Assembly: GCF_029227915.1 (NCBI RefSeq)
Contig: NC_079878.1
Coordinates: forward strand, 8,926,001 to 8,990,000
DNA: 64,000 nucleotides
Source: Hydractinia symbiolongicarpus
Lineage: Eukaryota > Cnidaria > Hydrozoa > Anthoathecata > Hydractiniidae
Direction of reading: 5' to 3'
The notes below the pieces were generated by a model, which ran no database searches, was not told the origin of the DNA, and saw only the letters and a program-made list of their open reading frames with translations. The translations under genes and the position numbers were made by a program. This document shows positions 15,001 to 30,000 of the stretch, piece by piece; position 1 is the first letter of the stretch; each line of letters opens with the position of its first letter.

Positions 15001-18000
15001 CAGAAGGTACTAGTAATTGTGACTGGGAATGAAGTCAATCCTGTGAAATATACTGACATAACAGGGAGTGCAATGAAATTTAAAGATCAAGATATAGATA
15101 TAGTTGTTGTAGGATTGAATCTAGACAAAGCTGTTACCAATGCACTTTTAGTACCTGATGATTCTGTTACCATTTTAACAGATTTTGCAATACTTCCAGA
15201 ATATTTAGGCGACATTGAGAAGGATATTGGAAAAATTGGTAGGATTTATATGTTTTTATCTTCATAATAATCAAATCTAAGTCAACAATTAAAAAAAATT
15301 TACTTTATGACAAAAAAGATTTTGTAAAAGAAGAAATTAATTCGAGTTTTATTTTTGGAGATTAAGGAATTGACGTTTTTGCTATGACGTTGCTATGGTG
15401 TTTTATACAGTAAAATGGAGAAAGTCTTTGTCTTTTTCATGCCATCACAATTTTAAGGCTTCCGTTTTGTAGAAAGTATATTCACTATGCTGTTGTGAGT
15501 TTATTATTTTTTCCAGACAGTTCCTTGCCAGTGTTGCGATCATATCCCTTATATATCATAGATAATGCACTTGATGTTGTTATTGCAATCAGTGGAACAA
15601 AACCTTCACAGAATGAGTTGTTTGAAAATCAAATTACATTCATTAAAAATTTGATATCAAAATACAGAATCCATCCTAAATCCACTCTTCTTAGCGGTAT
15701 TGGATATGGGTCATATGCAGAAATATCATTCCCATTCTCAAGAACTCAAACTGAGAAAACTGTCCAAAACCAATTTAATCAAATTCGAAATTTCGGAACG
15801 GCAGATAATATTAAAGGAGCTTTAGTAAAAGCACTAGAAGCATTTAATCCGTTAAACAATCCTCGTGAAAATGCTCAAAAAGTTGCATTAATATTTGCAA
15901 TATCACCAAATGATATGTCAAATATAGATGACAGCATCAAAAAGATGAAAAAGAATGGTATTGATTTGATTATTATTGATGTTGATGGAGATGGCAAGTC
16001 ATTTAGACCATTTGTTGATGATCCGAAGAAACTTATTGTTCTTAAAAAAGCTGGTGACTATATGGACAAATTGACCAATGATGTTATAGCTGCTACTTTA
16101 CCAGGTAACGGTGATTTTCTTCTTCTTTTGCTTTTTTCTGATGTCAGTTAAAATACCTTCAGTTAATTAAGAGGTAGACCTTTTATAATTAAAATCTGTA
16201 ATAAAAATTGATAAGCTATTGGTCTATTTTGTTGATTAAGATGCTTGTAAAAAGACCACCTGTGAGTTTTATGGGAAATGTTTATCTGCGAATGGTCAAT
16301 CGACAGAGTGTGTGTGTCCAATATGTACCGTTGATGAACTTAAACCTGTTTGTGGATCAGATGGTACCACATACTCCTCAGTTTGTAAACTAAAACAGAT
16401 GTCATGTCGTCGGAAAAAGCAAATTACTATTGTCAAAACTTCTCCATGTGGTAAGACTTTTTATCGTGCTCAATTTTAATAATACTAACCTGCCATGCCT
16501 AATGCTTAAATTAGCCAATGTGTATTCGCCTTTTTATCTGTTTATTTCGTCAATAAACTTTTAAATCTTCATACCATATTGACATAACACACCTTTAATA
16601 TATTGCTAAAAGTAAAATAAAACATTGTTATTTAGGTGTGTCTGTTGTTTTGGATGTTGTATATGGTATTGACACTTCTAGAGATATAACAAATAATTTA
16701 TTGAGCAAGATGAAGGCATTTATTAAAGAATCAATTAAAGTTTACAAAATCTCTCCTAAAGATACACGTGTTGGATTAATAAATTATGGAGATACTGCTA
16801 CAGTTACCCTGCCGTTACACCTTGGTGACAAAGATCAAACTGTTCTGCAGTATATCAATGCACTTTCTGGTGTAGGTGGTCCACGTGATATGGAAAGTGC
16901 TGTTAAAGTATTTGAGTCGAATGTGTTAACTTCAGATCCTGGTGTGCGAAAGGATGCATCACAAGTATTTGTGTTACTAACAGCAGGAGCCAATAACCCC
17001 TCTAGAGCATCCGATCTTTTAAAATCAGTTAAACGCTTAGAAGAACAAGGTGTAAGAGTTGTGTTTGTTAGCATTAATGATGAAGAAAATGAAGATCTAA
17101 AAGACATATCTAAAAATCCAGACAAAATAATCACTACCAGTCCTGATGACCTCTTTGATAAAATTGGGGAGCTTGAAAGAAAAATTGGAAGTTTATCTGG
17201 TAAGGCATTTAAATAACTACTAATGTTTAAGCTAACCTGGTAAATTGTGAATGAACATTAAGACCAACAATAATAAACAACTTTACTATACTATTTATGA
17301 ATGAAAAATGACCTTTATTTTTTAGGAAAAGAAGAAAAACTTGATCTTGCCATCATACTGGGAGCATCAGGTTTGAAATACAGGGAGCTTTTCAATGATC
17401 AAAAAGCATTTGTTGGACATCTTCTCAATAGATTTAAGATTGGACCCTTGTCTGTGTTACCTGGAGTTGTCACGAAAAAGAATAATCCAGGAATACCTAT
17501 CAAAATAGGAGATGCCTTAAACATTATCGACATTAAACGAAAAATGTCGGAGATTTCTAATCCTGGGACTAATGGTAATTTACACGACGCTTTGAAAATG
17601 GTGAAAGATGTCTTACTGGTGAATAAGAATGGTGCTCGAAATGGTGTTCCAAAATCAGTGTTGATATTTATTGATAAGGATCCTAAGATAGATGGAAATT
17701 TGAATGCTTTAATGCAACAGCTTAGATCTGAACGAGTTAAAATGATTATTATTGGACAAGGTAAAGATGTTGATCCAGTAAAAGTAAAGGATGCTACATC
17801 AGATGTAGATGAGTGGTTCTTTTTGAAAGACCTAAAAGATAACAACACTGATGTGAAAGCAATTGCTGACTCTTTGTTACCAGGTATATGTTCAAATGAA
17901 AATTTTAATTATGTTTGATTGTAAGATTTGAAAAATATACTAACACAATCTTTTTTCTTAGATCCCTGCAATGAAACAACATGTGATTATTCAGGCACCT

Positions 18001-21000
18001 GTGTTGTTTTAAGTGACCGAGAAGCACAATGCATGTGTTCCGTATGTTCTGAAGATGATAAATATAAACCTGTTTGTGGAAGTGATAGTCGTACATATGC
18101 TACACTCTGTCATTTAAACAAAGAATCGTGTGAAAAGAACAAGGAAGTTAAACCTGTTAAAAACAAGCCGTGTGGTATGTTAACATTGAGATGAAAATTT
18201 TGAGCAATGCATTGGAAACTGCATTACTGTTTTGTGTTGTAATTGTAATCTTTCTTGTCTTGTAGGTGTCAATCAAGATGTCAATATTGTCTTTGCCTTT
18301 GATACATCAGATGGAATAACAGCAGCAGATTTAGATAAAATCAAAAGTTTTGCTAAAGCCTCATTACTATCATATGACATCTCAAAGGATGGTACTAATG
18401 CTGGTATAGTCACGTTTTCTAATGAGACAGATTCTGTCCATTTATTTAGTGATGATCAAACCATACATTCTCTTACAATTGCCATTAAAAGCATCAACAA
18501 GAGGAACGGTAAAGCTGATTTTAAAAATGTAGTGAAATATCTAACTTCTAACATGTTCAGAAATATACCAAGCACACAGAATAAGGTGCTGGTACTCTTC
18601 ACTAAAGGAACTAGCATTAATGGCAAACAATTGGTAGATCTAAAGAATCAGTTACCTGGCGTTAAAACTGTTGTTGTTTCAATTGATGATTCTAAGGATA
18701 TATTTAACAATTTCGATATAAAGATCATCAAACAAAACGGAGGTAGTTTACCCGATGCTTTGGATGAACTGGAGAAAGCAGTAGATATTTTAACAGGTAT
18801 TTCACTGTGTAATTCTATCATTCAATTAATACCGCAACTCCACTCAGAAATACAAAGCCAACCAGCCGTAACACAAGGAAAAATTTAGTTTCCGTGTGTA
18901 ATACTGTGTTTACTACCGCAAGCATATTTTTAAATGCTTTTTTGAGAGCTTTATTACTACATTTTTAGTGGTGGGATATATGTTAAATACTGCTGCCACA
19001 GAAACTGCAGGAATAAAATTTTTAACTTTAAAAAGTTTTCTTCCATTAAAGTGACATGGCAATACTCAGTTTTGACATTTTTTCAACTTTGCACAGGAAG
19101 CCAGCATAGCCTATAAAATTATATGTCTGTGCATCTTCTATGTCAAATGCAAATATAAAGCATATGTTGATATAGCATGCTATATTAAAGATATCTTTAA
19201 GATAACTATTTCTGACGTATCAATTTTCGTACTATAACAATCTAAATGCATTCAACGCATAATAGTTTTAGTGCAAGTTTAACTTTCGCCATGAATAACA
19301 AGGACAAAAAACAGAGGTTACAGACAAAATATAAATTTATTTCAAACACTATTCCCCTGTCGATTTTGTTTCTCGCAGAAAGTATATTTTCGCGAATATT
19401 AATTTCTTGTGCAAAAGATTTTGCGCATAATTTTGTGTTGAATTAAACACTAAGAAACTTTTTACGAAAAATTAATATGGATAAGGTATATCTTACAACT
19501 GACTTAGCATTGCCGTAACTCAACAGGGAACAGAATATTTTTTTATATTGTAAGTGATTCTTCTATAATTGTATAAAGATCCAACATTATTTTTGTCTGC
19601 AATTATAGTTCTTAATAGTGTTTTGTTATTCTTTTGTAGGAGTCCCAGCAAAATTAGATCTGGTTTTTGCTCTTGGCGCAACTGGTCTAAATAAAAATGA
19701 GATCTTTGCAATGGAGAAGAATTTTGTTAAAAAACTTCTTGCTACTTATACTGTGTCTAGAGAAGGAATGCTACCTGGAGTGGTTACATACGGAGCTAAA
19801 ACTGTCATTAGAATTGGAGAATTAACTAATAAAGAAAAGGCTATAAAGCAAATTCAAGCATTGGAATTCACAGACTCTGGAGATGATCTAACTTCAGCCA
19901 TTACAAAAATCCGCGATGATGTGTTACTGACTAAAAATGGGGCTCGTAAAGGAGTTCCAAAATCCTTTTTAATATTTGTCAACTCTGAAAACCAGTTTAC
20001 TGAAGACTTTATGAGAATTGTTAATGAGATGGAGAGTGGAATAAAAATAATCTATGTTGGCATTGGTCCAGTATTGAAAGAAAGTTCACTAAAATCTCGT
20101 ATATCTGACCTTAGCAGTATAATTTACATTAAAGATCCAAAAGAACATTTAGAACAAGAGATCATTAAAGCCATGACATCTGCAAAGAAAGGTATAGAAC
20201 GTTTAATTTATTTTCTTTGTCTTCTATTACTACTCTCATTAATACGTTTTTGCAGCACCAAACATTGTATGTTTCTTTAGACAATTGTAAACAGAGTTCG
20301 TGTGACTATCATGCCACTTGTGTAACAAGATCTGATGGAAACATTCAATGTCTTTGCCCAGTATGTACGTCCACTGACTATTCTCCAGTATGTGGTGATA
20401 ATGGACGTACGTATGCAAATAAATGTTACATGAAGAAAGATTCTTGTGAAAAGAAGAAAAACATTGCAATTGCAAAGAGTAGTCCATGTGGTATGTTTTA
20501 TTTATTTGAGAAGTTATTATATTTGATTTCAGTTTTTTCAGACCTAAATATGCTTAACAAATAGTTGGGCCACGAAATACACAAATTTAAAATTTAGTAG
20601 GCAGGGTGTTTTTATTTCCTATAGATAAATTGGGTTCTTGTTTTTTGTGTAGGTATTCAAAAGGATATTGATGTGGCTTTCCTAATTGATGGATCAAATT
20701 CGATATCTGACGTAAACTTTAAAAAAATAAAGAATTACGTGACTGCAGCTATATCATCTTATGACATTCAGCCATCTAAAACGCATGTGGCAGTTTCTCA
20801 ATTTGGTGAAAACACAAGAACAATAGTTGATTTTGCGACTGGTCACAAAAAGGAAATCATTAATTTAAGATTAAATGATGCGTCTAAAGTAGGTGGGAAA
20901 CGAAACCTAAAAAAAGCATTAAATTATGTAGAACAAACAGTTTTTGGTACGGCGATGGGTGCTAGACCAAATGTCAAGAAGAATCTGATCATTGTAACTC

Positions 21001-24000
21001 AAGGCGATATCGATGCGTACTCAGATAGTGGTGAGTTGGCAACCATTGTTCAAACAGTCAAAGATCAAAATATCGAAATAGTTGTTGTAGGAGTCAACAT
21101 AGACAAAGATGAAATTGAAAAAATATCAGGTCCTGACAGCCATGGTGCGCTTGTTATTGATATTGACGATCTTCCAGAATCTCTAGGAAATGTAGAAGAT
21201 GATGTACGGGGAAAGGGTAAGTAAGCTAAAGGTTTTTATATTTGCTTCTTTAGAAATTAAGATTTAGAGATAATATATTTTTTGGTAATTTATGCTCTAA
21301 AATTCATTAAGGATGTAACGTTTTTTTTAGCTGGAAATTTAGATATTGCTATTGTCGTAGCTGGAGCTACAGAAGATCTGTTCAAGAAAGAAATCTCATT
21401 TTCAATAAATTTAGTAAAAAATTATAAAATACATCCAGAACATACTCTTTTCACTGCAGTACTTTATGGCAGCTTACCTAAAATCTCCTTCCCGTTTTCG
21501 GATTCACAGAATCAACAAACGGTTCAATCAAATATTGAGCAGATGCGCAATCCTGGTATAGGAAACATAAAGAAAGCCTTAGAGACAGTCTTAAAGCAAG
21601 CATTTTCAAAGGAAAATGGAGCTCGTGAAAATGTACCGAAATCTTTAATATTATTTGCTAGCAAGAAAGCTGATACTTCAAATGTTTCTGAATACGTAAA
21701 ACAGATTAGGGATGGTGGTGTAGATCTGACTATTGTTGCAATTGATGGAGATGGTAAACCTTTTAGGACATTTGTTGACGATCCAAATAAGCTGTTTGTG
21801 TTAAAAAGTGTCGATGATATTGATAAGTTGACTGATAAGGTTACTGATGCTACCTTGCCAGGTAAAATCATTAGTTAAACTAAACTTTGTTTTTCAGAAT
21901 TGAATATGTATTAGAATACATATAACAACAAAAAGAAATCTTTAATAATGCATTCTTTCTTATTAAAAAACAATCATGTAATTTAGATCCTTGTAAAGTT
22001 CAGCTTTGTGAGTTCTACAGCAAATGCATATCGTTAAGTGATCAATCAACTGAATGTGTTTGTCCTGTGTGTAATGATGATGAATTTAAACCTGTGTGTG
22101 CGTCTGATGGTGCTACATATTCTTCTACTTGCAAGTTAGAAAGATCATCTTGCGAAAAGAAAAAGAAAATAACAGTTGTCAAAAATACTGCTTGTGGTGT
22201 GTATCGATTTTCTTGGTTAACTCGTTTTAATTTGATTAACAAGAAAAAATAACTTTTTTAATATTAAAATGTCTTATTACCTGATGTTAACCATATCCTT
22301 ACTTTTTCTGAAGGTATCACTAAAGTACTTGACATTGCTTATGCCCTGGACACGTCTGACGAAGTTACAAATCAATTGTTAAATAAAATGAAATCATTTA
22401 TTGAGAAATCACTGGATATTTACACAATCTCTCCCAATGGCACTCATGTTGGATTATTGCATTATGGTGATAACGCTGAAGTTAAATTATATCTAAATGA
22501 GGGAAATGAAAAATCAACTGTTATTCGCGGAATAAACTTTATGTCATTGAGAGGAGGTACCCGACGTATGGAAAAAGCTCTAAAAGCTGCAACTGAAATA
22601 TTTTTAACAAAAACTGGTTCACGACAGGATTCATCTAAGGTACTGGTATTATTAACCGCTGGCATGAACGATATCTCAGGTAAGTCTCAAATACCTGAAG
22701 CAGCTAAACAACTGAAAGCAGCAGGTGTGAAAGTTATTGTAGTTGACATTGGCAGTAAGGATAATCCAGATGCTGAAAATGTTGTTGATAATCTTGATAA
22801 AGTAATCAAAAGCGATTCAGATGATTTAATTGATAAGATTGGCACACTGGAAAAGGAAATAGGAAAGTCCATTGGTAAGTAATTAATGGTGTGTTTTATA
22901 TTTAGTTTTAAAATTATAGCTAGTAGTGATGAAAATCTAAAATGGAGAAGGTATAAGAAGTTATTTCATAATCTTTTAATCCTAAAATATATTTTTGATT
23001 TTAGGTAAGCCAGATAAACTTGATCTTGGTATCGTACTCGGTGCCTCTGGACCAAACTACCTTGAATTATTTAAAGAGCAGAAAGATTTTGTGAAGGAAA
23101 TGCTGGACAGATTAGATGTTGGAGCATCAGCTTTATTACCAGGAATTGTCCTTAATGGAAAAGTACCTGCCGTGGCTGTTTCAGTAGGAGATATTTTAAC
23201 CGTTGAAAAGGCAAAAAAAGAAGTTGAAAATCTGAAAAATCCAGGTGTAGGAAATAATTTATACAATGCTTTGTTGATGGTAAAGAATGAACTTTTTAAC
23301 GCTGAGAATGGTGCTCGTACTGGAGTTCCGAAATCCATGTTATTGTTTATTGACAAAGACATAAAATACGACAAAAATGTAATTGCAGCCTTAAGAAACT
23401 TTAAAACCAATGGAGTGAGATTGATTGTTGTTACTCAAGGTGAGAACATTGACAAGGACAAAATTAAAATTATTACTCCAGACGTTGATGACTGGTTCTT
23501 CATTAAAGATCAAGACGATAGCAAAAATATGGTAAAGCATGTTGGAGATGCCATATTATCTGGTAATAATTTAACTTTTAGAAATAGACATTTGGTCTGG
23601 TCTTAGTTATTACGATATGTTGTCTTTACTGTTTCTTATGTCGTGTCTAATTCATCCATAGTGTATGTAAAAGCTGATTTATTTGAATTTCTGTTATTAT
23701 TTTTTGTTGCCCTAGATTTGTGTGACGGTACTGCTTGTGGCTTTTCTGCAACTTGTGTAGTTACTGCTGAAAGGAAAACCCAATGTGTTTGTGCAATATG
23801 CAACAATGAAAAGCAATATGCACCTGTTTGTGGAAGTAATGGTCGAACGTACGCTTCACTATGTCATTTACATCAAGATTCTTGTAAGGTAAAGAGAGAA
23901 ATAAAGTTAGTCAAAGACAAACCTTGCGGTACGTATTTCCTGGTGAAATTATTTATTCAAATCTTAACTAATTATCTGCACGGCATTGCTAAGCGATTAA

Positions 24001-27000
24001 TTTCCTATTCACGTATTTAGCGCTTTTCTTTTAGGAACCATAGCTGACGTAAACATCGTTTATGCCTTTGACACATCTGACAGAGTAACATCCAAGCAGT
24101 TAAGGCAATTAAAAGAATTCGCGAAAGCATCATTAAAATCGTTTAAGGTATCGTCTGAAGATACCAAAGTCAGCGTGGTTAGCTTTTCTATGCAGCCGAA
24201 AGACAATCTCAAATTCAGCGAGGATCAGTCTATCAAATCAGTTAATGCTGCAATTGACAGTGTTGAAAATGCTGATGGAAAGGCAGATTTTACATCGCTT
24301 CAAAATTATATTACCACTAAAACGTTGCAAGATGTAACAGTTTCCTCAAAGAAAGTGTTGATACTACTCACACAAGGTGAAAGTATCGACTCAAGCCAAC
24401 TAAAAGACCTCAAAAACCAGTTATCTGGACTGAAACTGATTGTTATTTCCATTGGAGATCCTTTTGATGTCTTTGGAGACTTTGATATAAAAATAATTCA
24501 AAAAGATGGCAATGATTTACCAAAGTCTTTCGGCGATCTGGAGAAAGCTATTGAAATGTTAACAGGTATACTGTCACATTTGTGAATATATTGAAATTAC
24601 TATGTTGCTCATTTGTATGTTTGTCTAGAGCCTTTAATAATAAAGTTTAAGATCAATTATGAATATTAGATATTTCTTATATATTTTTTATAATAGCAAA
24701 AGCCAGTAAATTAGACCTTGTGTTTGTGGTTGGTGCCAATGGACAGAATGCAGAGAACATATTTAAGCAAGAACAACTCTTCATTTCCAAGCTTCTAAAC
24801 ACGTACAAAATATCCGACCAAGAGTTGTTGCCTGGTGTTGTAACGTATGGAGCTAAAACGATTATTAAACTTGGTGAAGTGTCAGATAAAACAACTGCAT
24901 TAAATCGATTTGCAAACCTTCGATATAGTGATTTAGGAAAGGGTTTAAATGTGGCTTTGGAAAAGGTTCAGAGTGAAATTCTTTTAACAACGCATGGTGC
25001 TCGAAAAGGTGTTCCAAAGTCTGTTCTAATTTTTATCAATGACAAAAATGAGATAAATAGTGACATATTGGATAAGCTTGATATGATGACGAAAAACAAA
25101 GTTGATGTCAGCTTTGTAGCTATTGGTCCAAATCTGTCACAGAACGATTTAAGGACGGTCATATCAGATCCAGTAAAAATTGTATTTGTTCCTAATTCTG
25201 GTGATTTAGAGAAAAAGTTAGTGGATGTCATTGATGCTGTAAAGGAAGGTATTTTATAACATAGCTTTGTATTTTATTGTTAATAAATACTTTTTATTTG
25301 TAATACCACTGCTGGTACTGCCTAGTCTTCAGCAACTTAGAACTTCCGTTTCAGATAAATGTCGCCAAATATCATGCCCGACATATGCCAATTGTATCTC
25401 AACATCTGATAGTAAAACAAAATGTGTATGTCCAGTGTGTACATCTACCGAATACTCTCCAGTATGTGGTGATAATGGACATACCTATGCTAATGAATGT
25501 TACATGAAGAAAGATGCTTGTGAAAAGAAAAAATCAATCGGTGTTGCTAAGAACAAAGCATGTGGTAAGTTACTTTATAATCTTCATTTTGTTAAATTTA
25601 TTTTTGCTAAAAGTATCTTAAGGTAAAATCTTTTTGCAGAACTTATTTTTGAGACCTGAAATAATATTGTCTGTGCAACAATGTTGCGATTATGTTTTTG
25701 ATGCAAAAAGGGAAAAACTAGGCAGTGCAATTTTGAATATGTTAAACAATCGCAAAAAGAAATTCCTCAAAAAAAGGTGTGACAGAAAATTCTTTACCTA
25801 AGGTAACACTTTTTGTTTATGATGAAAAACCTTTAAATATTTATTTTCATTTAGGTGTTAAAAAAGACATGGATCTCGTTTTCTTGATTGATTCATCTAA
25901 ATCTATAACTGGCGAAAGCTTTAAAAAGATAAAAGCATATATCCTTGCAGCAATCTCCACGTTAGATGTGCGACCATCTAAGACACATGTTGCTGTTGTT
26001 AATTTTGGAAATGAAACTGAGACAGTCGTTGACTTTATAGCTGGAAAAGATACAACGGTAATTAAAAGGAAAGTTAATGCTGCGCAGAAAAAGGGAAATA
26101 TTCGAGATATTGAGAAAGCAATCAAATTTGTCAATACAAATATTTTCAGTACAGCATCTGGTAGTAGAAATGATGTCAAAAAGGTCTTTGTTATCATAAC
26201 TGGAAATGAAGTTAATCCCTTTAAAGATACAGATTTTGTAGATAGTGTTAAAAAATTAAAAGATCGAAACGTGAAAATCGTTGTGGTTGGAGTCAACATT
26301 GATCAAGATGTAATAAAGGAACTGTCAAAGCCAGATGACCTGGTTACAAATTTACTAAACTTTAATAAACTTCCCGATTCTTTGGGTGATGTGGAGAAAA
26401 ATATCAGAGGAAAAGGTATTTTTATCTTAGTTTATGGTTATAAAAATAGCGTACTCTAAGTGATATCAAAAAGACAAAATAGTAAATTATTAATCTCTAT
26501 TGTCTTTTAGATGCAACACTTGATCTGGCGTTTATTGTAAGTGGCACAGACGACGACAAATTGTATAAAAAGGAAATCGAATTCATAAAAGGCATGCTGA
26601 AGAATTACAAACTTGATCCGAAGCAGACGCTAATAAGTAGCGTTGTGTATGGAAATAATGCAAAAGTTGAATTTAGTTTTTCAATCGGTCAAAGTCGACA
26701 AATAATTAAGTCATTCCTGGAAAAGATGAATAATCCTAGAAAAGGGCGTAATCTAAAAGCGGCTTTGGATGAAGTATTAACATCAGTATACACGACCACT
26801 AACGGTGCTCGAGAAAACGTCTCTAAATCTCTTGTTTTGTTTGTTCATAAAGACGCTGATATATCAGATGTTCGTGATAATATTGATAAAATCAAAAAAG
26901 AAGATATTGAGTTAATAATTGTTGCTATCAATGGAGACGGAAAGCCATTCACCACATTCGTTGATGATCCTAAAAATTTGATTGTCCTAGAGAATGTTGA

Positions 27001-30000
27001 TGGCCTAACGAAGTCAATTGATGATGTTTCTAAAGCAACCTTACCAGGTATGTGTACTGTAACTTAGCTTAGGATTAATAGATGGTATTCGTAGTTGTGG
27101 CCCTGCGTTATCATTTTACTTTACTTGTTTTTCAATATAGACCCCTGTAAGAAACAAACGTGCAAGCATAACAGCAAATGTATACCATTAAGTGATCAAT
27201 CCACTGAATGTGTATGTCCAGTTTGCGGAGGCGATAAATTTAAACCTGTTTGTGGATCTGATGGTGTAACGTATGCTACAAATTGTAAATTAGTGAAAAC
27301 TTCTTGTGAAAAAGAGAAAGAAATAACAGTGGTCAAAAGTACTGTTTGTGGTATGGTTTTCTAGTCTGATTATATTTCTTTGTTGTTGGCATTTTTGCCG
27401 TTTTAGTTAGTTCTATTTTTTTATTATTTTTTTATTTGAAGTATTCTAAATTAAACTGTGATAATGACACAAAGTATATTTATGTAGGTATCCAAGAAAT
27501 ATTGGACGTTGTTTATGCTGTTGATTCATCAAGGGATGTTAATGACGATACCTTGAGAAAAATGAAAACCTTCATTGAAAGATCGCTTGAATTGTACAAT
27601 ATTTCTTTCAAAGATACACATGTTGGATTGTTGCAATATGGAAATGGTGCGAATGTTATATTATCCTTGCAAAATGGTATTGAGAAGTCGTTGGTTGCTC
27701 AGAATATCAAACAATTATCATTAAAGGGCGGTCCTCGTCTAATGCAAAAGGCTATTCGTACAGTAGACTCTCAAATGTTTGTTCCAAGTGGTGGTGCAAG
27801 ACAAGATGCTTCTCAAGTTTTGATTTTATTGACAACTGGTGAAGAAGATACTTCTGGTACAGCTGATCTTCCTAAAGCAGCAAGGAAGTTACAAGGAAGA
27901 GGTATTAAAGTTGTAGTTGTTACTATTGGAGGTGAAGATAACGCAGATGCAAGTCAGATAGTCAAAAATCCTGATAAAGTTATTGAAAGTGATCCAGATA
28001 AATTGCTTGATAAAATAGGTGAATTGGAAAAAGAAATAGGAAAATATCTTGGTAAGGAATGTATTCTTTTTTCTTAAATATTGTAATACTGTATACTCAG
28101 TTACTTGGAGGATTTTTAAAAGTTCAAGTCTGAACGATTTCTTTCATTAGTCAGGATTAAAGAAATGGCCTGAAGACATTGTTCTTTTGGTGATATTTAT
28201 CATCAACTCTATAGGACTGACCAAGATTAACAATTGTTTCTTGTAGGTAAAAAAGAAAAACTTGATCTTGGCATCATACTTGGATCATCTGGTGCAGACT
28301 ACTTGCAGATATTTAAAGATCAAAAATCATTTGTGAAAAATATGTTTGCTAGACTGAATATTGGTTCATCGAGTGTATTACCAGGCGTAATTGTCAATGG
28401 CGAAAATCCTAGGATCTCTATTTCTATCGGTGATGTATTAACAGAATCCGATGCTATTAGAGAACTTCTTAAGATCACTAATCCTGGCTCGCAAGAACTG
28501 TTATACAATGCTTTGTACAAGGCTAAAAATGATTTATTTAAAAATCAAAAAAGTGCGCGAACTGGTGTTCCGAAGTCTTTATTAATCTTCCTGAATAAAG
28601 AACCAGAGAAAAGTAGTGAACTATCCAATGCTGTTAAGGAACTGAAAGAAGCAGGTGTTAAAATTGTAGTTGTTATGCAAGGTAAGGACACAAACAAGAC
28701 AAAGGTTAAAAATGCAACAGCTAACGCAAAAGAATGGTTTTTCCCTGATGATTCTGATGCAGCTGTGGATGCTATAAAAGACATCATTGCTGCGTTGTTG
28801 CCTGGTAGGTAGCTTAACTTAAGTCTATGTTAATTTCGATGACCAGGCATTACCAAATTATAAGTTCTACTTCGTATTGTATTACTGTGACATTTTTCTG
28901 CTTTTCAGAGTCGACATTTTTATTTCTTGTGCAATAAAGAAGATTTTTTTATTTCAAAATCTTTAGAGGGCTGCAATCTTTACAAGCATTATTATTGTAG
29001 CAGCTGTTTTCTCACCTCATCGTCAACTTTATTGAAACTTTTAGATCAATGTGAGGGAAAAACTTGCGAAAAAGGTGGAAAATGTGTTGTGACAACCAAA
29101 CTAAAAACACAGTGCTTATGTTCAGAATGTTCACCTGAAGAAGAATACTCGCCTGTATGTGGTGATGATGGAAGGACATACGCAACAAAATGTAGAATGG
29201 CTCACCACTCTTGCATACACAAACAAACTGTGAAAACAACGAAAGAAGGAGCATGTGGTATGGCAAATATTTATTTATTTATATTTATTTATTTATTTTT
29301 TCTACCATTCCATTTATAATTTTACATCAACCTTTGCTACTATAGGTATCTCCGAAAATGTACATTTGATTTATGCTTTTGATAATTCTGACAAAATGAC
29401 ACCAAAGAATTTACGAAAATTAAAAGATCTCGCAAAAGCAACCTTGGGATCATACAAAATATCCTCAAATGGTACAAAGATCGATGTCTTAAGTTTTGAT
29501 GAGAGCACTAAACACATCCTAAAAGTTTCTGACGAGCAAAGTATCCAATCTGCTCAATTTGCAATCGAAAAAATCATAAAAGGAAATGGTCATGCTGACT
29601 TTGAGGACGTGATCTCCTACATTAAATCAAATGTTAGAGGCATACAAGGAGGTTCACAGAATATACTAACTGTATTTACACAGGGTAATAGCATTAAACC
29701 AAACCATATGGAAAGATTAAAGGCAACTTTACCTGACATTAAAACAGTGGTTGTAACTATTGGAGATCCTAACGATATATTTGGTGATAAATTTGATGCC
29801 ACAATTGTTGAAGAAAATGCAGACAATATACCAAAGATCTTGGGTGAATTAGAGAAAAACATTATAAAATTATTAGGTAAATAAATATCAATGCTGAATA
29901 AACGAAGATAAGAATACTAAATGTACGTCTAATTAATATCCGATTATTTCTGTGTTTATAGGAAAGAAAGCTAAACTGGATGTTGTATTTATCCTTGGTG

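Larger units (their letters stand above)
14369..20191 (+). repeat. Higher-order repeat copy 2 (nine exons)
   Basis: Complete register alpha-1-2-beta-3-4-gamma-5-6, about residues 3504-4817 of the part in the window. It is the longest copy (5,912 bp to the next alpha) because the intron between vWA5 and vWA6 is 843 bp. Confidence 0.87.
20281..25248 (+). repeat. Higher-order repeat copy 3 (nine exons)
   Basis: Complete register, about residues 4818-6127 of the part in the window; 5,074 bp to the next alpha exon. Its vWA3 is clearly more diverged than the vWA3 of copies 4-8, so it marks the upstream limit of the homogenised group. Confidence 0.87.

Noticed and set aside
19246-19446. A small gene in the 843 bp intron
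   Set aside because: 66 codons of low-complexity composition, no domain, no splice context, AT-rich repeat-like surroundings.
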